Shown here in pieces: positions 9,205 through 17,573 of a stretch of 64,000 bases of DNA. How positions within the stretch are numbered: the stretch's first letter is position 1; each line of letters opens with the position of its first letter. The notes beneath the pieces were generated by a model that was given only the letters and a program-made list of their open reading frames with translations, was not told the DNA's origin and did no database searches. Location: positions 3,151,133 to 3,215,132 of the forward strand of contig NZ_JAPEMT010000001.1 in assembly GCF_026342435.1 (NCBI RefSeq). The letters run 5' to 3'. Source of the DNA: Streptomyces sp. NBC_00237 (GTDB lineage: Bacteria > Actinomycetota > Actinomycetes > Streptomycetales > Streptomycetaceae). A program made the position numbers and the translations under genes.

Positions 9205-10557
9205 ATGACCATCCCGCTCCTGCTGCTCGCAGCAGCGTTCCTCCTGATCCTCGCCAACGGCTTCTTCGTGGCTGCCGAGTTCGGCCTCGTCACGGTGGAG
9301 CGGCCCGACGCCGAGCGGGCAGCCGCCGAGGGCGACAAACGCGCCCGCACGGTAGTGAACTCCCTGCGCGAGCTGTCCTTCCAGCTCTCCGGCACCCAAC
9401 TCGGCATCACCCTCACCTCGCTCGTCGTGGGCATGCTCGCCGAGCCCGCCCTCGCCCAGCTGCTGCACGGCCCGCTGACCGCCACCGGCCTGCCGGCGGG
9501 CGCCGTCTCCGGAGTGAGCGTCGTCATCGGCATGCTGCTGGCCTCCGCCGTGCAGATGGTGATCGGCGAACTCGTGCCGAAGAACTGGGCGGTGTCCAAG
9601 CCGCTCCAGGTCGCCCGCTTCGTCGCGGGCCCCCAGCACCGCTTCTCCACGCTCTTCCGTCCGGTCATCACCCTCCTCAACGCCACCGCCAACCGTCTCG
9701 TACGGATGCTGGGCGTCGAGCCGACGGACGAGCTGGCCTCCGCCCGCACCCCCGGCGAACTGGTCTCCCTGGCCCGGCACTCGGCGCGGGCCGGGATGCT
9801 GGAGCAGGACACGGCCGACCTGTTCGTCCGCACCCTCTCCCTGGGCCACCTCACCGCGCAGCACGTGATGACGCCGCGCGTGAAGGTCGCCTCCCTCCAG
9901 TCGTCCGCGACGGCGGCCGACGTCCTCAACCTCACCCGGGCCACCGGGCTTTCGCGCTTCCCCGTCTACCGGGAGCGCATCGACGAGATCATCGGCATGG
10001 TGCACCTCAAGGACGCGCTCGCCGTCCCGGCCCACGAGCGCATCCGCGTCCCGGTCGGCCGGATCGCGGTCCCGCCGCTCCTCGTCCCCGAAACCCTCCC
10101 CGTACAGCGGCTCCTGGAGCGGCTGCGCAGCGAGCAGCCGATAGCGGTCGTCGTCGACGAGTACGGCGGCACGGCGGGCGTCGTCACTCTCGAAGACATC
10201 GTCGAGGAGCTCGTCGGCGAGGTCCGCGACGAGCACGACGCCGAGGGCGCCGACCGGCCGGAACTCGCCGCGACGGCCCCCGCGGAGGACGGCAGCCCGT
10301 CCTGGGAGGCCGACGGCAGCTGCCGCGTCCTCACCCTCCGCCGGATAGGACTCGACGTCCCCGACGGCCCGTACGAGACGGTCGCGGGCCTGGTCGCCGA
10401 TCTGCTCGGCCGCATCCCCGCCCCGGGCGACCGGGCCGAACTGCCCGGCTGGAAGCTCTCGGTCCGCCAGGTGGACCGCTACCGCGCGGAACGGGTCCGG
10501 CTGGTCCGCACGGTCTCCGTTCCAGGTTCCCAGCAGCTCACGGAGGCGGTCCGATGA
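9205..10557 (+). CDS. HlyC/CorC-type (CNNM) CBS-domain membrane protein, first copy
   Basis: A 450-residue protein with an N-terminal DUF21/CNNM membrane domain (about 1-195, four hydrophobic stretches, ANGFFVAAEF near 14-23 and GELVPKNWA near 118-126), two CBS domains (about 210-330, QHVMTPR and GLSRFPVYRE) and a C-terminal CorC/HlyC domain (about 345-435). The family exports or regulates divalent cations such as Mg2+ and Co2+. VVVDEYGGTAGVVTLEDIVEELVGEVRDE is the usual end of the CBS pair. It overlaps the next, homologous gene by four bases, suggesting that the two subunits are co-translated and may act together. Confidence 0.9.
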   Translation: MTIPLLLLAAAFLLILANGFFVAAEFGLVTVERPDAERAAAEGDKRARTVVNSLRELSFQLSGTQLGITLTSLVVGMLAEPALAQLLHGPLTATGLPAGAVSGVSVVIGMLLASAVQMVIGELVPKNWAVSKPLQVARFVAGPQHRFSTLFRPVITLLNATANRLVRMLGVEPTDELASARTPGELVSLARHSARAGMLEQDTADLFVRTLSLGHLTAQHVMTPRVKVASLQSSATAADVLNLTRATGLSRFPVYRERIDEIIGMVHLKDALAVPAHERIRVPVGRIAVPPLLVPETLPVQRLLERLRSEQPIAVVVDEYGGTAGVVTLEDIVEELVGEVRDEHDAEGADRPELAATAPAEDGSPSWEADGSCRVLTLRRIGLDVPDGPYETVAGLVADLLGRIPAPGDRAELPGWKLSVRQVDRYRAERVRLVRTVSVPGSQQLTEAVR

Positions 10558-11645
10558 GCGCCCTGCAACTCCTCTTCGCCCTTCTCCTGGTCCTCGCCAA
10601 CGGCTTCTTCGTCGGCGCGGAGTTCGCGCTCGTCTCGGTGCGCCGCAGCCAGATCGAACCGCTCGCGGCGGAGGGTTCGGCCCGCGCCAAGCAGGTCATG
10701 TACGGCCTGGAGCATCTCCCGCAGATGATGGCGGCCGCCCAGTTCGGCATCACCGTCTGCTCGTTGACGCTGGGCGCGGTCGCGGAGCCCACGGTGGCGC
10801 ACCTGCTGGAGCCGGTCTTCCAGGCGGTGCACGTGCCGCACGGTCTGATCCACCCTCTCGGCTACGCGATCGCCCTCGCGGTCGTCGTCGCGCTCCACCT
10901 CGTCATCGGCGAGATGGTGCCGAAGAACCTGGCGATGGCGGCCCCGGAGAAGACCGCGCTGTGGTTCAGCCCGGGACTCGTTGCCTTCGCCCGCCTCTGC
11001 CGGCCGGTGACGGCGGCGCTGGGCTGGTGCGCGCGGGGGATTCTCCGCCTCTTCAGGGTCGAGCCCAAGGAGGAGGTCGAGTCCGTCTTCACCAGTGAAC
11101 AGCTCAACCGCCTGGTGGAGGACTCGGGCCAGGCCGGTCTGCTGGACCCCGGCGCGCAGGAGCGCCTGGAGGACGCGCTGGAGCTGGGCAGCCGCCCGAT
11201 CACGGACGTCCTGCTGCGACGGCCCTCGCTGGTGACGGTCGATCCGTCCGTCACCCCGCGCGAGATCGAGGAGCTGACGGTCCGGACGGGTTACTCGCGC
11301 TTCCCGGTCTGCGCCCCTGGGCCCCAGGGGGCCTTCATGGGGTACGTCCACGTCAAGGACGTCCTCGACCTGGACGAGACGGAGCGGGCGGTGCCGCAGC
11401 AGGTGTGGCGGCCCCTGCCCACGCTCCGGTCCGAACTCCCGCTCGACGACGCCCTCTCGGTGATGCGCCGGGCCGCGACACACCTGGCGCAGGTGGCGGA
11501 CGCTTCGGGGCGGGTGCTCGGGCTGGTCGCCCTGGAGGACGTACTGGAGAAGCTGGTCGGAGAGGTACGCGACCCCGCGCACCGCACCGCTCCCCTGACC
11601 CAGCAGGTCCCACGCCCGAGGCTCTTCAGCCCGTCCGGCGTGTGA
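10554..11645 (+). CDS. HlyC/CorC-type (CNNM) CBS-domain membrane protein, second copy
   Basis: Paralogue of the preceding gene, 363 residues, starting at ATG 10554 in a four-base overlap. The DUF21 membrane domain comes first (ANGFFVGAEFALVSVRRSQIE and GEMVPKNLAMA), then two CBS domains (TDVLLRRPSLVTV, GYSRFPVC, LGLVALEDVLEKLVGEVRD). It lacks the C-terminal CorC/HlyC domain present in the first copy, so the pair consists of one full-length and one tail-less subunit. A short GC hairpin at 11676-11688 follows, before the convergent AAA gene. Confidence 0.9.
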   Translation: MSALQLLFALLLVLANGFFVGAEFALVSVRRSQIEPLAAEGSARAKQVMYGLEHLPQMMAAAQFGITVCSLTLGAVAEPTVAHLLEPVFQAVHVPHGLIHPLGYAIALAVVVALHLVIGEMVPKNLAMAAPEKTALWFSPGLVAFARLCRPVTAALGWCARGILRLFRVEPKEEVESVFTSEQLNRLVEDSGQAGLLDPGAQERLEDALELGSRPITDVLLRRPSLVTVDPSVTPREIEELTVRTGYSRFPVCAPGPQGAFMGYVHVKDVLDLDETERAVPQQVWRPLPTLRSELPLDDALSVMRRAATHLAQVADASGRVLGLVALEDVLEKLVGEVRDPAHRTAPLTQQVPRPRLFSPSGV

Positions 11646-11673
11646 GGACGCGCGGCGCAGCCGTGCAGGGGGC

Positions 11674-11691
11674 GAGGGGCGCAGCCCCCTC
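11674..11691. terminator. Short GC hairpin between convergent genes
   Basis: GAGGGGC-GCA-GCCCC(C)CTC forms a small stem between the end of the second CBS gene and the end of the AAA ATPase gene. There is no U-run. The sequence around it (GGGGCGCAGCCCC followed by TTGACCCC) is a common intergenic phrase in streptomycetes, so termination is only a likely role. Confidence 0.4.
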
Positions 11692-11738
11692 CTTGACCCC
11701 AGCCCCGTCAGGGCCCCCGCCCGCCGGAGGCCCGGGAG

Positions 11739-13628
11739 CTAGAGGCCGGTCGGCGGATCGACCGGCCTCGGCCCCCGCCCCGAAAGCACCTCTCCGTACG
11801 CCTGCATCAGATCCGGCAACCTCAACGTCGACAAATCGTCCCGCGTCGGCGTCGACGCGTACCCCGACAGCCGAAGGTCCCGATACGCGCAGCTCTTCTC
11901 GTACAGCGTCCGCAGGAACCGCCCGTTGCCCAGCTCGTCGATCCACCCCTGGTCGACCACGTGTCCGCTGATGCTCCGCAGCTCCTCCAGCGCCTCCTCG
12001 TCCCACAGGTCCCCGTTGTCCCCGGCCAGCACCTCCCCGATGCTCGTCAGCTCCAGGGGCCGGTAGCTCGGAAAGTCGACCCGCGTCGTGAACCGCGAGG
12101 ACAGTCCCGGGTTCGCCGCGAGGAGCCGGTCCATCCCCTCCGGATACCCCGCCAGGATCACCACCAGATGGTCCCGGTTGTCCTCCGCCCGCTTCAGCAG
12201 CACCTGAAGCGCCTCGTCCCCGTACGCATCGCCCTTGCTGTAACCGGAGTTGGCGAGGCTGTACGCCTCGTCCACGAACAGCACGCCCCCCATCGCCGAG
12301 TCGATCAGCTCGTTCGCCTTGACGGCCGTCTGCCCGAGGAACTCCCCGACCAGATCGGCCCGCTGAGCCTCGACCAGGTGGTCCCCGCCCAACAGCCCGA
12401 GCGCGTAGAAGACCCGCCCCAGGATCCGTGCCACGGTGGTCTTCCCGGTACCCGAGGGGCCGGAGAAGACAAAGTGACGTTTCGGCGGCTGGACGGGCAG
12501 CCCCTGCCCGGCCCGCAGCCGCGCCATGTTCAGCTGGGCCGACAGCGCCCGCACCTGACGCTTGACCGGTTCCATCCCCACCATCCGGTCCAGCTCCCCG
12601 AGCGCCTGTTCCAGGAGCGCCGGATCGGAGGGCCCGGCCGGGAACGGCGGCAGCCCGGCGGGCCGGGGCGGTCCGGCCTTCTCCCGTACGCCACCGCGCG
12701 GACCGGGCGGCACCGCACCCCCGAACGGCAACTGCCCGTCGCCACCCAGCCGCAGCTCACCGCCGCCCTCCAGGGCGTCCAGCTCGCCCTGCGACTCCAC
12801 GGAGTCCTGACTGGCCAGCGACACCGTCGCCAGCCCCGCCGCCGTTTCGTCGTACCCGTCAAGGCCGTCGCCCTCGGAGATCGCCGCCAGTCGAGCGGCG
12901 GTGTCCATGAACGCCGGGTCCACCCGGTGCACCGCCCGGTACAGCGGGAGCGCGGCGGCCGAACGCCCGGTGCCCTCGTGCGCCCGCGCCAGCCAGTACC
13001 GCAGCTCCTTGCGCTGCGGCTGCTCGCTGCGGCAGCGCATCAGGGAGGCGGCCAGCAGCGGTTCCGCCTGCCCGAACATCTCCAGCCGCACCCGCGCCAT
13101 CCCGCCGAACAGCCCGGCTTCGATCCCCAGCAGCGCGTCGTCGACCAGCGAATCCGTGTGCCGGACCAACTGCTCCCAGTCCTTGACCAGATACGCCCGG
13201 CAGGCGTGCAGGAACCGCACCTGATGGTCGGTGTCCACCGGCGGCAGCCCCGCCAGCGCCCGGTCCAGCTCGGGCACATGACGCCCGTCGAGCCAGTGCG
13301 AGGCGTGCGCGAGGAGCAGGTCGCGCGGGCTCTCCAGCACCGGCTGCACCCACCAGCCCAGCCAGTACCAGGAGTTGAGCCTCCGCCGGTGCCTGCTGCG
13401 CTGCTCGCCGAACCGCTCCCGGTGGCGGTACATGCGTAAGAGCGCCGTCGTCGTGTCGATGCGCAGGGCGTGCAGGCCGAGCCAGCCGTCCGCCATGCCG
13501 GGATCCAGTCGTACCGCCGCCCGGAATTCCTCCTCCGCCTGCGGGTACGCCCCCATGGTGTAGGCGTCCACGCCGCGCAGCCAGGCGAGGTCGGCCGGGG
13601 CGTGCGAGCCCTGCGTGCCGAAGTCCAT
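11739..13628 (-). CDS. AAA ATPase of the CbxX/CfqX (EccA-like) family with TPR-like N-terminus; contains a TTA codon
   Basis: A 629-residue protein. The N-terminal half (1-270) is helical with TPR-like repeats (YPQAEEEFRAAVRLDPGMADGWLGLHALR), as in EccA proteins of type VII secretion. The AAA domain (about 340-610) has Walker A SGPSGTGKTT, Walker B VLFVDEAYSL and an arginine-finger region GLSSRFTTRVDFP. The open frame extends to 13739, but ATG 13628 has GGGGGA just upstream and starts the conserved region. Leucine near residue 64 is encoded by TTA (13437-13439 on the plus strand reads TAA), which makes translation dependent on the bldA tRNA and so ties the gene to development. No ESX genes are adjacent, so its partner is unknown. 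Confidence 0.88.
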   Translation of the reverse strand: MDFGTQGSHAPADLAWLRGVDAYTMGAYPQAEEEFRAAVRLDPGMADGWLGLHALRIDTTTALLRMYRHRERFGEQRSRHRRRLNSWYWLGWWVQPVLESPRDLLLAHASHWLDGRHVPELDRALAGLPPVDTDHQVRFLHACRAYLVKDWEQLVRHTDSLVDDALLGIEAGLFGGMARVRLEMFGQAEPLLAASLMRCRSEQPQRKELRYWLARAHEGTGRSAAALPLYRAVHRVDPAFMDTAARLAAISEGDGLDGYDETAAGLATVSLASQDSVESQGELDALEGGGELRLGGDGQLPFGGAVPPGPRGGVREKAGPPRPAGLPPFPAGPSDPALLEQALGELDRMVGMEPVKRQVRALSAQLNMARLRAGQGLPVQPPKRHFVFSGPSGTGKTTVARILGRVFYALGLLGGDHLVEAQRADLVGEFLGQTAVKANELIDSAMGGVLFVDEAYSLANSGYSKGDAYGDEALQVLLKRAEDNRDHLVVILAGYPEGMDRLLAANPGLSSRFTTRVDFPSYRPLELTSIGEVLAGDNGDLWDEEALEELRSISGHVVDQGWIDELGNGRFLRTLYEKSCAYRDLRLSGYASTPTRDDLSTLRLPDLMQAYGEVLSGRGPRPVDPPTGL

Positions 13629-13861
13629 CACGTCCCCCACAGACCGTGCCCCCCGTGATGTGCGCCGGGCGTGTGCCGGTGACCCTTTGTCGTTGGCGTA
13701 TGCCCGAACCACTGTGTCCCGGACGGGAATTGACCGCACCGAAGGGCATCGTACCTGGGCAGGGGGCAGCTGAATAAGGGTGGCGCGAGGGCCGCACAGA
13801 CGGTGACCCTGGGTGAGCGAAGTGGCGCCGAAGACACCCGAGTTGGGTGGGAGAGGGCAGA

Positions 13862-13901
13862 ACGAAGCCCCCGATCACGGGGGAACAACCGGGGGCTTCG
13901 T
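13862..13901 (-). terminator. Two-state GC hairpin downstream of the kinase-like gene
   Basis: ACGAAGCCCCCG (13862-13873) pairs perfectly with CGGGGGCTTCGT (13890-13901), a 12-bp stem. The loop holds a second CGGGGG (13878-13883) that can instead pair with CCCCCG (13868-13873) around an ATCA loop. The element could terminate transcription of the kinase-like gene at 14053-14646 or act inside the leader of the AAA gene. No U-run follows on either strand. Confidence 0.5.
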
Positions 13902-13936
13902 GTCTGCGGGCGACTCCGGAAAGCCGCACATTGAGA

Positions 13937-13965
13937 ACGTAAGACCTGTACGCCCCCCGGGTCAA
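13937..13965 (-). promoter_or_regulatory. Candidate promoter for the AAA ATPase leader or a short RNA
   Basis: On the minus strand TTGACC (13960-13965) and TTACGT (13937-13942) are separated by exactly 17 bases. A transcript from here would begin about 13930, run straight into the two-state hairpin at 13901-13862 and then reach the AAA gene start at 13628 after a leader of about 300 bases. Confidence 0.4.
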
Positions 13966-14052
13966 GCGGAGTTGGGGCACTCACGGGGGCGGTTTTCCGG
14001 CCGTTCTGCGAGGCCGGGGCAGGCAGTCACGGTGCGTGACGGGCCGGTTCGC

Positions 14053-14646
14053 TCACGCGGTCGCGGGAGTCCCCTCACGCCACTCGTACCCCTGGGGAAT
14101 CTGCCGTACCAGGGTGTCGGCGAACGGACGGGACGGGTCCGCCGAAAAATGTCGTTCCTCGGCCCTCATCCACCCGTCCCAGAACGCGGACTGCGCCGCT
14201 CCGTCCCGCTCCCGTCCGCGTTTCCAGGACCGTTCGGCGTCCAGGTCCATCCAGAGAAGGTGCGCGAGCAGCGGTCGCAGGGCCTTGCGCCCGGCCCCCA
14301 CGCCCTCCACGAGGACGACGGGCGCGGGCGGCAGGTCGTACCGCTCGGGGCCGAAGCGGCGGCGCGTCCAGTCGTACGGCGCGTACCGGGCGTGCGTGCC
14401 CCGGGCGAGGGGCTCCGCCACCTGGACCCGCAGCCGCTCCGTCCAGTCGAAGAGGGCGTCGTGGCTGGCCAGATCGTCGAGGTGCAGTACGGGAGCGCCG
14501 CCGAGCGCGTCGGAGAGGCGCGCGGCGAAGGTGCTCTTGCCGGAGCCCGCGTGCCCGTCGACGGCGATCAGCCGGACGGGGCCGAGGGACGGGGGGAGCG
14601 CGCGGAGCCGGGCGGCGAGCGGGGCGATGCTGTTCACTCTGGTCAC
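14053..14646 (-). CDS. Uridine-kinase-like P-loop protein
   Basis: A 197-residue P-loop NTPase with Walker A GHAGSGKST at about 30-38 and the kinase-like HLDDLASHDALFDW segment that resembles the substrate-binding region of uridine and nicotinamide riboside kinases, followed by VVLVEGVGAGRKALRPLLAHLLWMDLD. The family phosphorylates nucleosides or related small molecules, but this subgroup is shorter than true uridine kinases and its substrate is unknown. It stands alone on the minus strand, diverging from the C39-like gene. Confidence 0.8.
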   Translation of the reverse strand: MTRVNSIAPLAARLRALPPSLGPVRLIAVDGHAGSGKSTFAARLSDALGGAPVLHLDDLASHDALFDWTERLRVQVAEPLARGTHARYAPYDWTRRRFGPERYDLPPAPVVLVEGVGAGRKALRPLLAHLLWMDLDAERSWKRGRERDGAAQSAFWDGWMRAEERHFSADPSRPFADTLVRQIPQGYEWREGTPATA

Positions 14647-14808
14647 CCTACGAGTGGCAGGTCCCGCGCGCCGCCGCAGGTCAGGGGGTGGGCGGTCGCA
14701 GTATGGGGCGCGGCCGGGTACGGGAGCGGTGTCCGAGTGCGCATCCGTCCGCTTGCCCGCCCGACCGCTTGCCCGCCCGTCCGCCCGACCGACTGGGAGT
14801 CCTCGCCC

Positions 14809-16278
14809 ATGCCCCGACCCGAACCGCGTCCCGGCCCTGCCCCAGATCCGTCCATCGGCCCGATCCCCGGCGCGGTCCCCGTCCCGCCTCCCGGCGCGCG
14901 CGCCACCCCGCGCCGGGCCGTCCTCGCCGCCGTCCTCGCGGCCGCCGCCGTTCCCGCGCTTCCCGGTGCCGCCTCTGCCGCGGGGTCCGGCCCCGCCCCG
15001 GGGGAGTCACGGCGCCCCGTGGGCAGCATGACCCCCATGGGCACCCTCAACAGCGTGGACAACCGCTTCTGGACCACCCGCGACGACTGGCGCTCCGGCA
15101 CCGGCCCCGGCACCCACCCCTCCGACGGCCGCCGCCCCGGGCTGGCGATCCGCACCCCGGACGGCGTGACGACCTACCGCGACCCGCACACCGGGCGGAC
15201 CGGGAGCTACGAGTACGCGGTGTGGACCTCGCCGCTGCACCGCTGCCGGGTCCCGGCGACCGAGATCGTCCCGTCCTGGAACGCCGACACCCCGCCCGGC
15301 ACCTGGCTCGCCGTCGAACTCTGCGGGGCGTACGAGAACGGCTCGCGCACTCCCTGGTACGTCCTGGGCCGCTGGGCCTCCGGCGAGACCGAGATCCGCC
15401 GGACCTCCGTGGACGCCCAGGGCGACGGGCGCAGCAGCGTCTCCACGGACACCGTCGGGATCGGCGACCCGGCGTCCGGGGCCCGGCTGATCGGCTACCA
15501 GCTGCGGGTGATCCTGTACCGGCTGCCCGGCAGCGACGCCACGCCCACCCTCTGGCGGCTCGGAGCGATGTCCTCCGCCGTGCCGGACCGGTTCACGGTC
15601 CCCGCGTCGGTTCCCGTGCGCGCGGGGGAGCTGAAGGTGCCGCGCCACTCGCAGGAGATCCACGTCGGCCAGTACCCGGAGTACGACAACGGGGGAGAGG
15701 CGTGGTGCAGCCCCACCTCCACGACGATGGTCCTGGAGCACTGGGGCCGCGGCCCGACCGCCGAGGACCTGGCCTGGGTGAATCCCGCGTACGCCGACCC
15801 CCAGGTGTGCCACGCGGCCCGGCAGACGTACGACCACCAGTACGCGGGCTGCGGGAACTGGCCCTTCAACGCCGCGTACGCGGCCACGTACCGGGACCTG
15901 AACGCGGTGGTCACCCGCCTGGGATCGCTGAACGATCTGGAGAACCTGATCCGCGCGGGCATCCCGGCCATGACGTCGCAGTCCTTCCTGGACAAGGAGC
16001 TCACGGGCGCCGGATACGGCACGTCCGGCCATCTGATGACCGTCGTCGGCTTCACCGCAGCGGGAGACGTGGTCGCGAACGACCCGGCGGCCCCCACGAA
16101 CGACGCCGTGCGCCGCGTCTACCGGCGGCGCGAGTTCGAGAACGTCTGGCTGCGCACCAAGCGGTACGGCGCGAACGGCACCGTGGCGTCCGCCACAGGG
16201 GGCGTCTGCTACCTGTACTGGCCGCTGGACCCGACCCCCGTGCAGCGCAGGGCCCTTGAGGCGGTCGGCGTCCGCTGA
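14809..16278 (+). CDS. Secreted C39-like cysteine-peptidase-fold protein
   Basis: A 489-residue exported protein. The start is ATG 14809 with GGGAG nine bases upstream; the frame is open well before it. Residues 30-62 look like a Tat-type signal (TPRRAVLAAVLAAAA, cleavage near ASAAG). The C-terminal half (about 275-480) is a papain-like C39_2 domain: the candidate catalytic cysteine is in GGEAWCSPTSTTMVL and the histidine in GTSGHLMTVVGF. It is probably a wall- or medium-associated peptidase or transpeptidase-like enzyme; the substrate is unknown. It is followed by a strong inverted repeat at 16288-16330. Confidence 0.85.
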   Translation: MPRPEPRPGPAPDPSIGPIPGAVPVPPPGARATPRRAVLAAVLAAAAVPALPGAASAAGSGPAPGESRRPVGSMTPMGTLNSVDNRFWTTRDDWRSGTGPGTHPSDGRRPGLAIRTPDGVTTYRDPHTGRTGSYEYAVWTSPLHRCRVPATEIVPSWNADTPPGTWLAVELCGAYENGSRTPWYVLGRWASGETEIRRTSVDAQGDGRSSVSTDTVGIGDPASGARLIGYQLRVILYRLPGSDATPTLWRLGAMSSAVPDRFTVPASVPVRAGELKVPRHSQEIHVGQYPEYDNGGEAWCSPTSTTMVLEHWGRGPTAEDLAWVNPAYADPQVCHAARQTYDHQYAGCGNWPFNAAYAATYRDLNAVVTRLGSLNDLENLIRAGIPAMTSQSFLDKELTGAGYGTSGHLMTVVGFTAAGDVVANDPAAPTNDAVRRVYRRREFENVWLRTKRYGANGTVASATGGVCYLYWPLDPTPVQRRALEAVGVR

Positions 16279-16287
16279 CACGGCCTT

Positions 16288-16330
16288 CCGGCCCCGGCCC
16301 GGTGACGTACGTCATCTGTTCCGGGGCCGG
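16288..16330. terminator. 10-bp stem enclosing a TGACGTACGTCA palindrome
   Basis: CCGGCCCCGG (16288-16297) pairs perfectly with CCGGGGCCGG (16321-16330). The 23-base loop contains the perfect 12-base palindrome TGACGTACGTCA (16303-16314). The outer stem fits a terminator for the C39-like gene; the inner palindrome looks more like a protein-binding site that could serve the small gene starting at 16412. Confidence 0.5.
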
Positions 16331-16411
16331 TCCCGCTGGCACTGTGGACGGGCGCGGACACCTCGGTGAGGCCGACCGCGCCCCACTCCTCCTCCGTACT
16401 GCGAGAACCCG

Positions 16412-16564
16412 ATGACTGCCGCCTCCGCCGCCCTGTCCGCCCGCCTGCACGCCCGTACCGGCGGCCCCGACGACCAGAACGGGCCGAAGCTCCTGGAGCA
16501 CGTGCTCGGCTGGACCCTGGTCGTCGTCGTGGCGATGTTCGTCACGGGTGCGGGCCTGATGTGA
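16412..16564 (+). CDS. Small membrane protein of the SCO1431 type
   Basis: A 50-residue protein, too short for most ORF finders, reading MTAASAALSARLHARTGG at the start and ending in one hydrophobic helix (about 33-50, LGWTLVVVVAMFVTGAGLM). I recognise this as the small membrane protein family named after S. coelicolor SCO1431. It sits between the C39-like gene and the convergent DUF6114/DUF6230 pair. No function is known. The ribosome-binding site is weak (GCGAGAA). Confidence 0.7.
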   Translation: MTAASAALSARLHARTGGPDDQNGPKLLEHVLGWTLVVVVAMFVTGAGLM

Positions 16565-16583
16565 CGCCGTAGGGTCCCCTGAT

Positions 16584-17573
16584 TCAGGACGCTCCGAGGG
16601 TCAGCCCGTCCGTCACGATGACGTCCGAGGTGACCATGGCCTGCTCGGCGCTGACGTCCGTCATGAAGACGAACGGAGGCACCACGGGGGGCACCGGCAG
16701 CCCGTCCGGGGTGAAGGTCAGGCAGAGCAGCCCCTCCAGGCACCCGCTGAACTTGGTGAGGTACAGGGTGACGTTGCCGCTGAGGTCCAGCTTGTCGGCC
16801 CCCAGCGCGAGCTCGTCACGGCCGTCGCGGGTCTTCAGCCGGTAGTCGGTGAGGGACGCCGCCCTCATCCTCAGCACCATGACCTTCAGCGGCCCGTCGG
16901 CGGTGCGCACCTCCGTCACACCGGCGATCAGGAAGCCCTCGGGCGCGAAGCGCGTCGTGGTGACGGTCGGCGGTACCCGTGGTGCGAGGGGGCCGGGTGC
17001 CGCGTGCGCCCGGTGCGCGGGCGCTGCGACCGTGGCCAGGAGGACGACGGGCAGGGCGACCGCGAGGGTGCGAGGGCCTCGGTGGTCGCGCACCCGGGGC
17101 GGGGTACGCGGACCGTCGGCCGCCCCCGCACGGTCGGCACGGGCACTGTCATCACGCGTACGGCTGCCCTCCGCGGGCTCCGCGAGGGGCCTCCAGCCGA
17201 ACCCCATGGCGCTGCCCGCGATGCCGAGGAGGGTTCCCAGAAGGAACCCGCCCAGGTTGGTCGCCGCGAACGACAGCACCGACAGGATCAGCGCGTTGAC
17301 GCTCACGTAGTGGCGGGTGTGCGGCAGGCACCACAGGAAGAGCCCCGCCGCGGCCAGGGCGAGACCGATGCCGATCGCCGCGATGCCGCCGAGCCCGAGA
17401 CTCACCAGGACCGGCAGCGGCGACAGCGGCACGAGCAGCAGCTCGGTTCCCGCGAGCACCAGCAGGAACCCCGCCCAGAAGGGCCTGCGCCGCCGCCAGG
17501 CCCGGAACCGTCGCCGGTGCCCGGGCCAGGGCAGACGTGCGTCCAGCCGGCCGCCCCGCCCGCTCAGAAGCAC
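16584..17573 (-). CDS. DUF6114 membrane protein
   Basis: A 329-residue protein with three to four hydrophobic helices in the first 130 residues (FWAGFLLVLAGTELLLV onward), an Arg/Ala/Asp-rich linker, another hydrophobic segment (VALPVVLLATVAAPA, about 168-182) and an extracellular beta-rich domain of about 130 residues. It starts at GTG 17573 and overlaps the end of the DUF6230 gene by ten bases, so translation is coupled. DUF6114 and DUF6230 genes are usually found as neighbours in streptomycetes; I know of no assigned function. Confidence 0.8.
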   Translation of the reverse strand: MLLSGRGGRLDARLPWPGHRRRFRAWRRRRPFWAGFLLVLAGTELLLVPLSPLPVLVSLGLGGIAAIGIGLALAAAGLFLWCLPHTRHYVSVNALILSVLSFAATNLGGFLLGTLLGIAGSAMGFGWRPLAEPAEGSRTRDDSARADRAGAADGPRTPPRVRDHRGPRTLAVALPVVLLATVAAPAHRAHAAPGPLAPRVPPTVTTTRFAPEGFLIAGVTEVRTADGPLKVMVLRMRAASLTDYRLKTRDGRDELALGADKLDLSGNVTLYLTKFSGCLEGLLCLTFTPDGLPVPPVVPPFVFMTDVSAEQAMVTSDVIVTDGLTLGAS

